A DNA stretch of 14,284 nt, taken from DATLBA01 sp035527275 (GTDB lineage Bacteria > Planctomycetota > Phycisphaerae > FEN-1346). The position numbers and the translations under genes were made by a program. The DNA is taken from assembly GCA_035527275.1 (NCBI GenBank), contig DATLBA010000124.1, forward strand, positions 1 through 14,284, read 5' to 3'. Within the stretch, counting starts at the first letter, position 1. The number at the start of each line of letters is the position of its first letter. The notes beneath the pieces are model-generated. The model searched no databases, had not been told where the DNA came from, and was given only the letters and a program-made list of their open reading frames with translations. This document shows positions 1 to 6,906 of this stretch, in pieces.

Positions 1-20
1 GTTCGTGTCAGGAGATGCCG

Positions 21-485
21 ATGAACGAAATACGAATCGCAACCGATAAGATTGAGATGCTGGCCACGCTGAACGACACGTCGGCGGCCGCGCGGATCTG
101 GGACGCTTTGCCCATCGAAAGCACGGTCAACACGTGGGGCCAGGAGATTTATTTCAGTATCCCGGTCCAGTGCGACCTCGGCGTGGAGGCGCGGGACCGG
201 ATGGAGGTCGGCGAAATCGGTTATTGGCCGACCGGAAGCGCTTTCTGCGTCTTCTTCGGCAAGACCCCCGCCAGCAAGGGGGATGAGCCCCGGGCCGCCA
301 GCCCTGTCAACCCCATCGGCCGGGTTGAGGGCGACGTCAAGGTCTTTCGGCAGATTCGCGACGGCGACACTATTCGGGTCGAGCAAGTCGAGTCCGCAAA
401 GGTGGCGGAACAGACGGAAGAAGCGCAAGAGGCGGAAACCAATTCGCCGAAGCCGGGTGAAAATCCGGAGCCGGAGACCCCGTAA
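21..485 (+). CDS. Cyclophilin-like fold protein (DUF369/TM1367-type) with acidic tail
   Basis: The first ~122 residues match the small cyclophilin-like beta-barrel family typified by TM1367. Seen: an N-terminal beta strand, the segment ALPIESTVNTWGQEIYFSIP, the run GYWPTGSAFCVFFGKTPAS, then the closing DEPRAASPVNPIGRV. Known members are about 115-130 residues. They share the cyclophilin fold but have no established isomerase activity or substrate, so none is assigned here. The protein is 154 residues, longer because of a Glu/Pro-rich tail (about residues 123-154). There is no signal peptide, so it is probably cytoplasmic. An ATG at 15 is also in frame but lies against the Shine-Dalgarno AGGAG (10-14). 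The ATG at 21 sits six bases after that site and is preferred. What lies upstream is cut off by the window edge. Confidence 0.85.
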   Translation: MNEIRIATDKIEMLATLNDTSAAARIWDALPIESTVNTWGQEIYFSIPVQCDLGVEARDRMEVGEIGYWPTGSAFCVFFGKTPASKGDEPRAASPVNPIGRVEGDVKVFRQIRDGDTIRVEQVESAKVAEQTEEAQEAETNSPKPGENPEPETP

Positions 486-543
486 GACCTTGCGAAATAA
501 AACCTTAGGTGTATGGGCGGGACGCCGCCCGGCGGAAAAGGTA

Positions 544-571
544 TTGACACCGGCGGCGGTTGGATGGTAAT
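544..571 (+). promoter_or_regulatory. Possible sigma-70 promoter (TTGACA, 16-base spacer, GGTAAT)
   Basis: A perfect -35 hexamer (544-549) is followed after 16 bases by GGTAAT (566-571), which matches the -10 consensus at 4 of 6 positions. It would start a transcript near 578. A hairpin with a T-run follows at once (587-606), which is odd for a productive promoter. It may therefore be chance, or it may drive a short or attenuated transcript. Confidence 0.3.
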
Positions 572-586
572 TTTTTACACAGTGGA

Positions 587-606
587 CCGCAGCATGCGGG
601 TTTTTT
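587..606 (+). terminator. Short hairpin with T-run (candidate intrinsic terminator)
   Basis: CCGCA (587-591) pairs with TGCGG (595-599) around a three-base loop, followed by G and six Ts. The stem is short but GC-rich. It lies about 100 bases after the cyclophilin-like gene and would be the natural terminator for it. Confidence 0.5.
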
Positions 607-790
607 GTGGCAGGGACCCCGCAAAGGGACGGGGTGGTGAACTAAACCCTCGCGCAAACGGGGCCGTTGATCGAACGATGGGAACACCGTTGGCGATGAA
701 TCAGAACCACTTGCTCGACGACCGGACCGGCTGCGACACCAGTTTGGAGCCTGAGCATGTAGCACAGGCCTAAGAGCAGCGGTGCGGTTG

Positions 791-830
791 CCGCCCGCGT
801 CCGTTCCGGTACGGACGCGTCTGCGGGCGG
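791..830 (+). other. Long GC-rich hairpin
   Basis: Nine consecutive pairs, CGCGTCCGT (796-804) with ACGGACGCG (811-819), close a six-base loop. They are extended, after a bulge on the 3' side, by CCGCC (791-795) with GGCGG (826-830). It is the strongest single fold in the intergenic region and lies just before the terminator at 834-864. Confidence 0.6.
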
Positions 831-833
831 TGG

Positions 834-864
834 AAGTGGGGTCCGGTGCTGGTCCCACTTTTTT
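834..864 (+). terminator. Intrinsic terminator upstream of nusA
   Basis: AAGTGGG (834-840) pairs with CCCACTT (854-860), with one extra G-T wobble inside, and a run of six Ts covers 859-864. Transcription reaching this point should stop before nusA unless the 5' arm is drawn into another pairing: AAGTGGGGTCC (834-844) is the exact inverse complement of 917-927. Confidence 0.65.
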
Positions 865-927
865 GTTTCACCGGGCCGGACCAATAGGAACCGCCAGGTG
901 GGGTGCAGACCCAAAGGGACCCCACTT
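834..927 (+). repeat. 11-base inverted repeat pair spanning terminator and nusA leader
   Basis: AAGTGGGGTCC (834-844) and GGACCCCACTT (917-927) are perfect inverse complements 72 bases apart. The right copy also pairs locally, GTGGGGT (898-904) with ACCCCAC (919-925), and the left copy is the 5' arm of a terminator, so the pairings exclude each other. AGGGACCCC occurs at both 612-620 and 915-923, and CAAAGGGAC at 622-630 and 912-920, so these modules are repeated within the region. Confidence 0.6.
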
Positions 928-954
928 TGGGGACAGCGGGGAGCGACAAAACTG

Positions 955-2373
955 ATGAACGGAGACCTGTTACGGTTGGTCGAGGTCATCCGGCGCGAGA
1001 AGAGCATCGACGCCGAGATCGTCTTCGAGGGCATCGAATTGGCGCTGGTGTCGGCGGCGAAGAAGCACTTCGGCGACGCCGAAGAGGTTGCGATCACCAT
1101 CGACCGCGAGACCGGCCAGATGCAGATGACGGTGGACGGCGAGCAGCTCGACCCGGCGGGGTTCGGCCGCATCGCCGCCCAGACCGCCAAGCAGGTCATC
1201 ATCCAGAAAATCCGAGAGGCCGAACGCGCCAGCCTCATGGAAAACTACGCCGACCAGGTCGGCACCATCATCACGGGGCAGGTCACGCGGATCGAGCACG
1301 GCTCCTGCGTGATCAACCTGAGCCGCGGCGAAGGGTTTCTGCCGAAAAGCGAACAGATTCCCGGCGAGACACTCCACGTCGGCGACCGCCTCCGGGCCAT
1401 CATTATCGATGTCCGAGAGTCCGGAGCCAATGTCAAGATCGTCCTGTCGCGGACGCACCCGGACCTGATCTCGCGCCTGTTCGAACTGGAAGTGCCGGAG
1501 GTGGCCGACCGCATCGTCGTGATCGAGGCGGTGGCCCGCGAGCCCGGCCGACGCACCAAGGTGGCCGTCTCGAGCACAGACAGCCGCGTCGATGCCGTCG
1601 GCGCCTGCGTGGGCATTCGAGGAAGCCGCATCAAAAACATCGTCGCCGAAGTGGCGAACGAAAAGGTGGACATCGCGCGCTACAACGAATCGCCTCAGGT
1701 GTTCATCTCCGAGGCCCTCAAGCCGGCCCAGGTGAAAGAGGTCCTCTTAAATCGCGACATCAACCGCGCCACAGTCCTCGCCGGGGAGGACCAATTGAGC
1801 CTGGCCATCGGAAAGAAGGGCCAGAACGTCCGCCTGGCAGCACGCCTGGCCGGCTGGAATATTGACATCATGACCCCCGCCGAGTACGACCAGCAACGCG
1901 CGACGGCCTTGGAGCAACTCAGCGGACTGGAGGCCGTGGGGGCGGACCTGGCCACTGAGTTGGTCACGGCCGGATACATCAGCCTCGCGGACGTCGCCGA
2001 GGTGAACACGGAAATCCTCGCGCGCGCCGCGGGTGTGGAAATCGACCGAGCGCAGCAAATCATGGAGCAGGTGGCCGCGCTGGTTGTCGAATTGGAAGCC
2101 CGTGCCGCCGAAGAAAAGGTGCTCCAGGAAGCCCAGGCCGAGGCTGAAGCGGAGGCGAAGGCGAAGGCGGAGGCAGAGGCAGAGGCAGAAACCGAAACGG
2201 AAACCGAGAGCGAACCTGAAGAAACAGGGGGCGGAACAGACACCAAGGCGGAAGTGGCAGAAATCGAAGCCGACACAGAAACGGAAAAGCAGAACGCCGC
2301 CGAAAACACCTCGGCCGAAAATACAGTCCTCAAGGCGGCGGACGGGGACGAACCGAGCGAAGTCCAACCCTGA
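955..2373 (+). CDS. nusA: Transcription termination/antitermination factor NusA
   Basis: NusA binds RNA polymerase and nascent RNA and modulates pausing, termination and antitermination. Domains seen in the 472-residue product: the N-terminal polymerase-binding domain (1-102, starting MNGDLLRLVEV), S1 (about 103-168, GTIITGQV onward), KH1 with a GIRG loop near residue 220, KH2 with AIGKKGQNVRLAARLAGW (about 285-302), a helix-hairpin-helix region (about 323-382), and a low-complexity Ala/Glu/Thr/Lys acidic tail (about 383-472). The frame is open back to a GTG at 898. However, those 19 codons lie in a hairpin and do not resemble NusA; the ATG at 955 follows GGGGAG (938-943) and gives the family's N-terminus. 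The usual upstream partner rimP is missing; a structured intergenic region is there instead. infB follows 14 bases downstream. Confidence 0.96.
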   Translation: MNGDLLRLVEVIRREKSIDAEIVFEGIELALVSAAKKHFGDAEEVAITIDRETGQMQMTVDGEQLDPAGFGRIAAQTAKQVIIQKIREAERASLMENYADQVGTIITGQVTRIEHGSCVINLSRGEGFLPKSEQIPGETLHVGDRLRAIIIDVRESGANVKIVLSRTHPDLISRLFELEVPEVADRIVVIEAVAREPGRRTKVAVSSTDSRVDAVGACVGIRGSRIKNIVAEVANEKVDIARYNESPQVFISEALKPAQVKEVLLNRDINRATVLAGEDQLSLAIGKKGQNVRLAARLAGWNIDIMTPAEYDQQRATALEQLSGLEAVGADLATELVTAGYISLADVAEVNTEILARAAGVEIDRAQQIMEQVAALVVELEARAAEEKVLQEAQAEAEAEAKAKAEAEAEAETETETESEPEETGGGTDTKAEVAEIEADTETEKQNAAENTSAENTVLKAADGDEPSEVQP

Positions 2374-2387
2374 AGGGAAGCCGAACC

Positions 2388-5225
2388 TTGCCGGTACGCA
2401 TCTACGAACTTGCCCGCGAGTTCGACATGCCCAGCAAAGAGATGGTCGCCGTCTGCCGGGAGGCCGGGCTCCAGGTCAAGTCGCACTCCAGCACCATCGA
2501 CGAGGATGAGGCGGAGATGATCCGTCGGCAACTGGGCGCCGTAGGGCGTTCTCCTGAAAGGAACGGGGAGGCGGCCGAGGCCGCCCCAGCCAAACCGGCG
2601 CCGGCCGAAGCGCCGCCGGCCGAACCCGAAACCGCCGTCGAACCGGAGCCTGAACTCTCGGCCGACGAGCAGCTCGCCCGCGCCCGGAGCATGCGGATCC
2701 GGTTACCGACGCGCCACGCGAGCAAACCGAAAGCCGAGGGCCTCAAACCCAGTCCGCGCCGTCGGCCGCCGGCCAAGCCGCCTGCGGAACCGGAGGAAGC
2801 CCTGCCTGCCGAAGCCGCTGCGGCCGTTGCCGAAGAAGAAGGAACGGTTGCGGAGGCGCCGGCCGAAACGGTGGGAGCCGAAGAGGCGCCGCCGGCCGCA
2901 CCGCCGGCCGCACCGGCGGCCGCCCCGCCGACCGAGCGGCGCCGGCCGGTCCGAAAACCGCCGCGACCGAAGTTGGCCCCGCGCCCGAAATTGGCACCGC
3001 GGCCGAAGTTGGCGCCGACGCCGAGGCCGCGGGCCAAGGCGGAAGAAGCGGCCGCCCCGCCGGAGCCGCATCCCCAGGCCGTCGGCATCGGCATCGCGCC
3101 CCGGGAGAAACAAAAGCCGCCTACGCGCCCGCCGAAGCGTCCTCAAGCCCCCGAAAAAATTGAAGCCGGACCCATTCTCGAAGAGAGCGAACGCGAGCGC
3201 CGACGCCGGGCGCCCCGGGCCGCCGAAGAAGAGGAAGCCAAGGCCCTCCGCCGCGCCCAGGCCTTCCGCCGACGTGAACGCTTACGCCAACGCGAAGAGC
3301 AGGATTCACAGGAGCCGGCGTACGACACGGGGCTCGCCGGCGGGACAATCGCCGAGGAGCGGGTGCGGGCCGGCCTGAGCGGCCGGACCATTACGCCGCG
3401 GACGAAGCGCCCCGCGCCGGCTCGCCGCCCAAGCGTCGCGGAGAGACCGAGGAAAGCCGTCGTCGAACCGCCGGTCACGGTCCGCAGCCTCTCGGCGGCG
3501 CTTGGCGTTAAGGCGAGCGAGATCATCCGGCAGTTGATGAACCAGGAAACGATGGTCACCGTCAACGACGTCCTGCCGGAGGAGACCATCGAGGAACTCG
3601 CGCTCGCCTATGACGTGGAGCTCGTCGTCCACCGCGAGCATGAACCCGAAGAAGTTATCCGCGAGATCGAATCCCGCGAGGACGACGAGGCGCATCTGGA
3701 ACCCCGCCTGCCGGTCGTCACGTTCCTGGGCCACGTGGACCACGGCAAGACGAGCCTTATGGACTACATCCGCAAGACCCGGGTCGCCGAAGGCGAGGCG
3801 GGCGGCATCACGCAGCACATCGGGGCCTACCGCGTCCGGGTCGGCGAAAAGTGGGTCACGTTTCTGGACACGCCCGGCCACGAGGCATTCACCGCGATGC
3901 GCGCGCGGGGAGCACAGGTCACGGACATCGCGGTCCTGGTCGTTGCGGCAGACGACGGTGTTATGCCGCAGACCGAGGAAGCGGTCGATCACGCCCAGGC
4001 GGCCGGGGTGCCGATCGTGGTGGCGATTAACAAGTGCGACCTGCCCCAGGCCAACCCCGGGCGCGTCAAGCAGCAACTGACCCGGTTCGAACTGCTCTCA
4101 GAGGAGTGGGGAGGCAAAACGATCTGCGTCGAAACCTCCGCCCTGACGGGCGCCGGACTGGACGACCTCCTGGAAGGTCTTCTTCTGGAAGCCGAGTTGC
4201 TCGAACTGAAGGCCAACCCGAATCGCGAGGCAGTCGGCTTCTGTCTCGAGGCGGAACTGAGCGAAGGGTTCGGCCCTATGGCCACCCTCCTCGTCCAGAA
4301 CGGCACCTTGAAGGCCGGGGACGTGGTCCTGGTCGGAACCACTTACGGCCGCGTCCGGGCGCTGACGGACGAAACAGGCCGCCGAATCAGGGAGGCGGGC
4401 CCCTCGGTCCCGGTGCGCGTCGCGGGCCTGACGGGCGCGCCGGAGGCCGGCGACCGATTTTACGTGCTGGACGACCTGGCCAAGGCGAAAGAGATCGCCG
4501 AGGACCGCCGGCGCCGGTCACGCGAAGAGAAACTTGCTGAAAGGCGCCGGCCGCGGACCCTGGAGGCTGTCTTCGAACAGATGACCGCCAAGGAGGTCCG
4601 GGAACTGCCGCTCATCATCAAGGCCGACGCCCAGGGCTCGGTCGAAGCGGTTCGGGAGAACCTCGAAAAGATCGAGCACCCGGACGTCCGGGTCCGGGTG
4701 CTGCACGTGGCCGTGGGCGGGATTAACGAGAGCGACGTCCTCCTGGCCGACGCCTCGGACGCCATCGTCCTCGGGTTCAACGCCGTGCCGGACGCCGGCG
4801 CCCGCGCCCTGGCCGAGCGGCGCGGCGTGGACATCCGGCAATACAACGTCATCTATCGGATTACCGAAGACATACGCAAGGCCCTGGAAGGGCTGCTCGC
4901 GCCGCAGCAAGAGGAACATCGTCTGGGCGAGGCCGAGGTGATCGAGACGTTCAAAATCAGCCGTGTCGGCGCCATCGCCGGATGCCGGGTCACCGATGGC
5001 GGCATCCTGCGCAGCGCCCGGGTCCGCTTGATCCGCGACGGCCTGGTCGTTCACGAAGGGCCCCTCGAGAGCCTCAAGCGGTTCAAGGATGATGTTCGCG
5101 AGGTCCGCGCGGGCCAGGAATGCGGCATCCATCTGGCCGGCTATGACGACGTGAAGGTCGGCGACCGGATCGCGGCGTTCGAGACGGTCGAGGTTCAGCG
5201 GACGCTGGAGGACCGCCCGGCTTGA
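2388..5225 (+). CDS. infB: Translation initiation factor IF-2
   Basis: GTPase that delivers initiator fMet-tRNA to the 30S subunit and promotes subunit joining. The 945-residue product has an N-terminal IF2_N helix bundle (VRIYELAREFDMPSKEM, about 1-52), a very long Ala/Pro/Glu/Arg linker (about 53-360), a second IF2_N motif (about 361-413), and the G domain. G1 is GHVDHGKT (448-455), G3 is DTPGH (494-498), G4 is NKCD (548-551), and G5 is SALTG near 584. Beta-barrel domain II and C-terminal domains III and IV run to the end. The start is TTG at 2388: no ATG or GTG nearby gives the conserved N-terminus, and AAGGGAAG (2373-2380) lies seven bases upstream. The linker holds three imperfect RPKLAP repeats (about residues 193-210). 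The gene lies 14 bases after nusA and 30 before ylxP. Confidence 0.97.
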   Translation: MPVRIYELAREFDMPSKEMVAVCREAGLQVKSHSSTIDEDEAEMIRRQLGAVGRSPERNGEAAEAAPAKPAPAEAPPAEPETAVEPEPELSADEQLARARSMRIRLPTRHASKPKAEGLKPSPRRRPPAKPPAEPEEALPAEAAAAVAEEEGTVAEAPAETVGAEEAPPAAPPAAPAAAPPTERRRPVRKPPRPKLAPRPKLAPRPKLAPTPRPRAKAEEAAAPPEPHPQAVGIGIAPREKQKPPTRPPKRPQAPEKIEAGPILEESERERRRRAPRAAEEEEAKALRRAQAFRRRERLRQREEQDSQEPAYDTGLAGGTIAEERVRAGLSGRTITPRTKRPAPARRPSVAERPRKAVVEPPVTVRSLSAALGVKASEIIRQLMNQETMVTVNDVLPEETIEELALAYDVELVVHREHEPEEVIREIESREDDEAHLEPRLPVVTFLGHVDHGKTSLMDYIRKTRVAEGEAGGITQHIGAYRVRVGEKWVTFLDTPGHEAFTAMRARGAQVTDIAVLVVAADDGVMPQTEEAVDHAQAAGVPIVVAINKCDLPQANPGRVKQQLTRFELLSEEWGGKTICVETSALTGAGLDDLLEGLLLEAELLELKANPNREAVGFCLEAELSEGFGPMATLLVQNGTLKAGDVVLVGTTYGRVRALTDETGRRIREAGPSVPVRVAGLTGAPEAGDRFYVLDDLAKAKEIAEDRRRRSREEKLAERRRPRTLEAVFEQMTAKEVRELPLIIKADAQGSVEAVRENLEKIEHPDVRVRVLHVAVGGINESDVLLADASDAIVLGFNAVPDAGARALAERRGVDIRQYNVIYRITEDIRKALEGLLAPQQEEHRLGEAEVIETFKISRVGAIAGCRVTDGGILRSARVRLIRDGLVVHEGPLESLKRFKDDVREVRAGQECGIHLAGYDDVKVGDRIAAFETVEVQRTLEDRPA
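2964..3017 (+). repeat. Three imperfect 18-base repeats in the infB linker
   Basis: Three in-frame units each encode RPKLAP. They differ at third positions, so they are diverged at DNA level but kept at protein level. They lie in the disordered linker between the two IF2_N motifs and probably arose by slippage or unequal exchange. Confidence 0.75.
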
Positions 5226-5255
5226 GGCGGACGGCGCCCGTCACGGAATGGTGCC

Positions 5256-5537
5256 ATGGTGGTCGGCGTCCTTCAGATGCGTTTGATGCTTCGCGACGCG
5301 CGGAGCCTGAAAGACAAGCGCCGCGTTGTTCGCAGCCTCCGCGACCGCATCCGCAACCGCTTCAACGTCTCGGTCGCCGAGGTGGACGGGCTGGATCGAC
5401 GGCAGCAAACGGTCCTGGGCGTCGCAATGGCAACCAACGACCGTATCTTCGCCGACCAGGTGCTGGCCAAGATCGTGGACCTCGTGCGGGCGGCGCCGGG
5501 AGCGGACCTGGTGGATTATGAAACCGAAATTCTATAA
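5256..5537 (+). CDS. ylxP: DUF503 / YlxP-family protein
   Basis: A 93-residue protein with the hallmarks of DUF503: VGVLQMRLMLRDARSLKDKR at the N-terminus, then RRVVRSLRDRIRNRFNVSVAEVD, and a final alternating hydrophobic strand. Members are usually 90-100 residues, so it is complete. The family sits between infB and rbfA in many bacteria, including Bacillus, and has been tied to ribosome biogenesis through that setting. Its exact biochemical role is not settled. The ATG at 5256 has no strong Shine-Dalgarno; it lies 30 bases after the infB stop, so coupling to infB translation is likely. rbfA follows within 10 bases or overlaps by 20, depending on its start. Confidence 0.88.
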   Translation: MVVGVLQMRLMLRDARSLKDKRRVVRSLRDRIRNRFNVSVAEVDGLDRRQQTVLGVAMATNDRIFADQVLAKIVDLVRAAPGADLVDYETEIL

Positions 5538-5547
5538 ACCGGCCGGG

Positions 5548-6003
5548 ATGAAGCAGCCGGGACAAAAGAGCCGCCGCAATCGCCGCGTCGCCAGCCTGAT
5601 CCGCGAAATCGTCTCGGAACTGATCGTCACGGAACTGAACGACCCGCGCATCGCGCTGGTGACGGTCACCGGCGTGGACCTGTCGGCGGATTTCCGCTTC
5701 GCCGACGTAAGGGTCTCCGTCCTGGGGGACTCGAAGCAGCAGGAGGTGTGCCTCGCAGCCGTCCGGCGCGCACACGGCTTCCTCCAGGAGCGGGTGAGCG
5801 ACCGTCTGGCCATGAGGTTCTGCCCGGTGCTTCGTTTTCACCTGGACGAGTCGGTCAAGCGAAGCGTCCGGTTAAGTGCGCTGATCACCCGGGCCCGAGC
5901 CGAGGACGAGGACGCCCGGGCCGAGCGAATTCGCCGCGGTGTTGAAGAGACCGGTGAAGGCGAAACCGAACCGAAAGATGAAACCCCAACCGAACCTGCG
6001 TGA
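5548..6003 (+). CDS. rbfA: Ribosome-binding factor A
   Basis: RbfA binds the immature 30S subunit and helps 16S rRNA 5'-end maturation; it is needed for cold adaptation in model species. Seen: a basic N-terminus (SRRNRRVASLIREIVSELIV), then ELNDPRIALVTVTGVDLSADFRFADVRVSVLG. This is the KH-type core with the conserved DPR and the tyrosine-poor variant of the DL..A.V.VS strand. It ends in LRFHLDESVKRSVRLSALI and an acidic tail from about residue 125 rich in Glu/Thr/Pro. An in-frame ATG at 5518 would add ten residues and overlap ylxP by 20 bases. Neither start has a strong Shine-Dalgarno; the ATG at 5548 is chosen because family similarity begins after it. The next gene starts 13 bases downstream. 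Confidence 0.88.
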   Translation: MKQPGQKSRRNRRVASLIREIVSELIVTELNDPRIALVTVTGVDLSADFRFADVRVSVLGDSKQQEVCLAAVRRAHGFLQERVSDRLAMRFCPVLRFHLDESVKRSVRLSALITRARAEDEDARAERIRRGVEETGEGETEPKDETPTEPA

Positions 6004-6016
6004 GTGAGGAACGCCG

Positions 6017-6871
6017 ATGCCCACGTTCACGGATAAGGCGAAACGCCTGGACCGAATCCGGCTGGTGCTGAAGGGCCGATACGGCGAACAGCCCAAACCC
6101 ATCATCACGCATCCGGTCGAGCACGCGCTGCGGACGATCCTCGGGGAGGAGGCAACGTGCAAGCAGGTCGAGGAAGCGTTGGAGCGGATGCGGGCGCACT
6201 TCGGCGATTGGAACGACCTGCGCGTCAGCCGCCCACGCGAGATTCGCGAGACCCTCGGCGCCGATTTCCCCAGCGCCGCCGACAAGGCCCGCGTCATCCC
6301 GCGTCTTCTGGACCAGGTCTTCAAGAGGCACAACAGCATGGTCTGGGACTTTCTGGAGGGCATGGGGAAGATTGCGACCCGGGCCTACTTTGAAAGGCTG
6401 GAAGAGGTGCGGCCGTTCGTGGCGGCGGCGATGGCGCGCGATTGCGTCGGCGCCCACGCCTTCCCCGTCGACCGGGACGTGGCGCGCGTCCTGGACCGCC
6501 TGGACATCCTCGATCCCGAGAACCAGTCCGAATCCTGGATGCAGGCCTTTCTCGAACGGGCCGTCAAAAACACCCGCGTCTACGAAACGCACCAACTCGT
6601 CAAGCGCCTCGGAGAGGACCGTTGCATTACAGGGACACCGCTGTGCGGCCGGTGCCCGCTCAACAACACCTGTCCCTCGGCGGTGATAACAGCGAAAAAG
6701 GTGAAGCGCAAGGAGCCGAAGCGTGCGCCGGAAAAAAAGACGCGAAAGTCGGAGACCGCGTCTAGCAGGCGGAGGAAAGTCGCCAGGAAACGAACCGCCT
6801 CGCGCCGAAAGGCGCGCAAGGGAAAATCAAGCGGACCGCCGGCAAAAAGGAGTAACCGCGGTCCTAACTGA
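6017..6871 (+). CDS. Endonuclease III-like HhH-GPD protein with [4Fe-4S] loop, altered active site and basic tail
   Basis: Residues about 15-220 have the endonuclease III fold of base-excision DNA glycosylases. The C-terminal iron-sulfur loop is exact: C203, C210, C213, C219 in C-x6-C-x2-C-x5-C spacing. The catalytic aspartate equivalent is D152 in FPVDRDVARVL. Aligning back from D152 without gaps, the hairpin that is PGVG in E. coli Nth reads EEVR (129-132), and the position of Nth K120 is F134. The lyase lysine thus appears lost, so the protein may be a monofunctional glycosylase (as MutY-like relatives lack this lysine) or a non-catalytic DNA binder. About 60 C-terminal residues are rich in Lys, Arg, Ala and Ser, like histone H1 tails. 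The ATG at 6017 follows GAGGAA. It sits between rbfA and hisG, an unusual place. Confidence 0.8.
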   Translation: MPTFTDKAKRLDRIRLVLKGRYGEQPKPIITHPVEHALRTILGEEATCKQVEEALERMRAHFGDWNDLRVSRPREIRETLGADFPSAADKARVIPRLLDQVFKRHNSMVWDFLEGMGKIATRAYFERLEEVRPFVAAAMARDCVGAHAFPVDRDVARVLDRLDILDPENQSESWMQAFLERAVKNTRVYETHQLVKRLGEDRCITGTPLCGRCPLNNTCPSAVITAKKVKRKEPKRAPEKKTRKSETASSRRRKVARKRTASRRKARKGKSSGPPAKRSNRGPN

Positions 6872-6906
6872 ACCGCCGAACGAAATTCCAGACCGGAGAG
6901 TGTCCC

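Larger units (their letters stand above)
611..864 (+). ncRNA. Hairpin-rich non-coding segment; candidate structured RNA of unknown class
   Basis: No convincing reading frame lies here, but local pairing is dense. ACCCCG (616-621) pairs with CGGGGT (630-635). AACGATG (674-680) pairs with CACCGTT (685-691) with one mismatch around a GGAA tetraloop. GCCTG (749-753) and CAGGC (765-769) can pair. A perfect nine-base stem (796-804 with 811-819) sits inside an outer stem (791-795 with 826-830). The segment ends in a good intrinsic terminator (834-864). I looked for the signatures of tmRNA, RNase P RNA, SRP RNA and 6S RNA and did not see them. It could be a free RNA, the nusA leader, or a group of REP-like palindromes. 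Confidence 0.3.

Noticed and set aside
513..773. 86-codon plus-strand ORF in the pre-nusA region
   Set aside because: No recognisable protein features, low-complexity Gly/Pro start, no Shine-Dalgarno, and it runs through a hairpin with a T-run.
611..864. tmRNA, RNase P RNA, SRP RNA or 6S RNA
   Set aside because: None of the conserved core motifs (tRNA-like end, GAGGAAAGTCC, GGAAGGAAGCAG, 6S central bubble sequence) were seen.
898..954. GTG at 898 as the nusA start
   Set aside because: The 19 extra codons lie in a hairpin and do not look like NusA; the ATG at 955 has GGGGAG upstream and gives the family N-terminus.
2402..3146. Long minus-strand ORFs opposite infB and similar ones opposite other genes
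   Set aside because: These are shadows caused by high GC and biased third positions; their translations are Arg/Ala/Gly-rich without domain features.
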